This document shows positions 63,170-64,000 of a stretch of DNA of 64,000 nucleotides, one piece after another (within the stretch, counting starts at the first letter, position 1; each line of letters opens with the position of its first letter). A model generated the notes under the pieces. The model searched no databases and was not told where the DNA came from. It was given only the letters and a program-made list of their open reading frames with translations. Position numbers and translations under genes: made by a program. Origin of the DNA: Lysinibacillus odysseyi 34hs-1 = NBRC 100172 (lineage in GTDB: Bacteria; Bacillota; Bacilli; Bacillales_A; Planococcaceae); assembly GCF_001591965.1 (NCBI RefSeq), contig NZ_BCVX01000006.1:186001-250000 (forward strand), given 5' to 3'.

Positions 63170-63330
63170 TTAAAAACAGCTTTGTGGAAATGTGGGTTCA
63201 TATGGTCTTCTCTCCCATGGTCTGTCCAGTCTGTCCGTTGAATAAATTTCCTCCATACTATTGTAGACTTTTCCTACTGGTTCCCAAATCTCATACAGAA
63301 GGTACACTTCAATATATCGTTTAACACTTT
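63170..63330 (-). pseudogene. Toxin C-terminal tail remnant
   Basis: The frame reads RYIEVYLLYEIWEPVGKVYN, MEEIYSTDRLDRPWERRPYE, then PTFPQSCF-stop. It overlaps the last bases of the upstream immunity gene out of frame and has no start, as expected for a fused 3' fragment. Confidence 0.6.
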
Positions 63331-63704
63331 TATAATGTTTTTAAATACTCTATTTCTTCATCTGTCCATTTTTTATGAATCAACTCACAAATTTGATCAG
63401 AGAGAGAGAAAATCTCGTTCCACTCTGAACTTTTTTTTATAGAAGGACTGTCCCATACTTTTATTTGATCTACCAAAAAGTATACACTTTGTAATTCCCG
63501 ACATTTCCCTAAAATTTCCTCATCTATAATTCCTTCATTACTTAGTCTATCAAGAGTAAATTTACTTAAGTAAGCTGGTGCCTCTATTGCAAACTCTTCA
63601 AGAAGATAATACTCAATTAACTCATCTGACAATGTTAAAACATTAGAATTCGAATGTTTTAAGGTCTCTAAAAGTAGTTCAAATGATTCTCCAATTGTCA
63701 TCAC
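63330..63704 (-). CDS. Immunity protein, paralogue of the 48455-48832 gene
   Basis: This 124-residue protein shares GESF, a TLDRLSNEGIID segment and the ending WTDEEIEYLKTL with the 48455 product. The start follows AAGGGGAG. It is preceded by a toxin tail of the same type as its paralogue. Confidence 0.8.
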   Translation of the reverse strand: MMTIGESFELLLETLKHSNSNVLTLSDELIEYYLLEEFAIEAPAYLSKFTLDRLSNEGIIDEEILGKCRELQSVYFLVDQIKVWDSPSIKKSSEWNEIFSLSDQICELIHKKWTDEEIEYLKTL

Positions 63705-63720
63705 AATTTACTCCCCTTCT

Positions 63721-63818
63721 TTATTCAGTCCGTATTGTAGTACCTTGATCATCAATAGCAGGAACGTAACCATCCCCTTATACATCTTTTTTTGTAAATC
63801 CAGTGCAAATCCTGCCGC
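63721..63818 (-). pseudogene. Toxin C-terminal tail remnant
   Basis: The frame reads RICTGFTKKDV, stop, GDGYVPAIDDQGTTIRTE-stop, ending 17 bp before the immunity start; compare ...GDNYIPTPEDD... at 48844. Confidence 0.6.
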
Positions 63819-63924
63819 CTAGCCTGTGCTTATTCTAAAGCACAGCTTCTCAACTTCTTTGATAAATACTGAAACCCATAAAATTAGTTGCTTTTCAGGG
63901 TCTGTTTCAAGTAGACCTATCTAT
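63819..63924 (-). pseudogene. C-terminal remnant of the 47191-type immunity family
   Basis: The frame reads LLETDPEKQLILWVSVFIKEV... to a stop at 63819, matching IETDPVENTVLWISVYIREI of the intact protein at 47191. It lacks the first two thirds. Confidence 0.65.
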
Positions 63925-64000
63925 TTTTGGTTGATTGACAGGTCTACTCCACTCAGCATAAAATTGTCACAGTTTTAAAACAGTCTTTATCCTGTCCATA

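Noticed and set aside
40601..64000. Prophage or integrated element
   Set aside because: There is no integrase, portal, capsid, tail or lysis gene and no attachment-site repeat; the content is immunity genes and toxin fragments only.
1..64000. rRNA and tRNA genes, insertion sequences
   Set aside because: No rRNA-like blocks, tRNA T-loop words in cloverleaf context, or transposase frames were seen.

Overview
The window looks like chromosome of a low-GC Gram-positive rod of the Bacillaceae or a close Bacillales relative. The evidence is AGGAGG-type ribosome binding sites, a ydaO-type c-di-AMP riboswitch in front of a Ktr potassium channel gene, a GsiB-like KGG stress protein behind a sigma-B-like promoter, a YtrA-type GntR/ABC operon, a MocR/EamA pair, and CydABCD. 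I see no rRNA, tRNA, insertion sequence, CRISPR array or phage structural gene.

From 1 to about 34 kb the content is ordinary core and stress genome. In order it holds a HAD phosphatase, KtrB with its riboswitch, an ECF sigma/DUF4179 pair, an HD hydrolase, TrmO, two TPR proteins (one a diguanylate cyclase) flanking a dead NERD-domain gene, and acetyltransferases. These are followed by two metallo-beta-lactamase-fold enzymes, an S66 peptidase, the KGG protein, a MocR regulator with its exporter, a YtrA operon, an HPP protein, DinB, and a MarR/MFS operon. The section ends with divergent cydAB and cydDC operons and a pnuC-nadR pair for nicotinamide riboside salvage. Two copies of a ~138-bp interspersed element lie at 4.3 and 22.5 kb in opposite orientation. 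A ~21-bp tandem repeat follows the 3' end of both cyd operons, in the same sense relative to transcription.

From 34.2 to 36.1 kb is a small islet of four immunity-type genes (two SUKH, one Syd, one unknown) with no toxin. After it come an alpha/beta hydrolase, a solitary glycine-betaine binding lipoprotein, a zinc-ribbon protein and a vWA lipoprotein.

From 40.6 kb to the right edge, every gene I can support lies on the minus strand and belongs to a decayed polymorphic-toxin/immunity array. There are about 25 small, mostly intact immunity-type genes, including SUKH, pentapeptide repeat, CdiI-like, DUF4926 and several unnamed families, plus an RNA 2'-phosphotransferase. Between them lie short remnants of toxin C-termini and of a toxin core resembling LXG (type VII secretion) effectors. 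Each remnant ends a few bases before an immunity gene. The toxin parts carry stops and frameshifts while the immunity frames stay open. Recognisable toxin types include a colicin-E3-like ribonuclease domain, a CdiA-type tRNase tail and a PD-(D/E)XK nuclease. Two families of similar hairpin terminators separate many cassettes, and several immunity families occur more than once. No LXG or WXG N-terminus is inside the window, so an intact toxin, if there is one, should lie beyond 64 kb. The most economical reading is an archive of successive toxin-tip replacements in which old immunity genes were kept and old toxins were lost.
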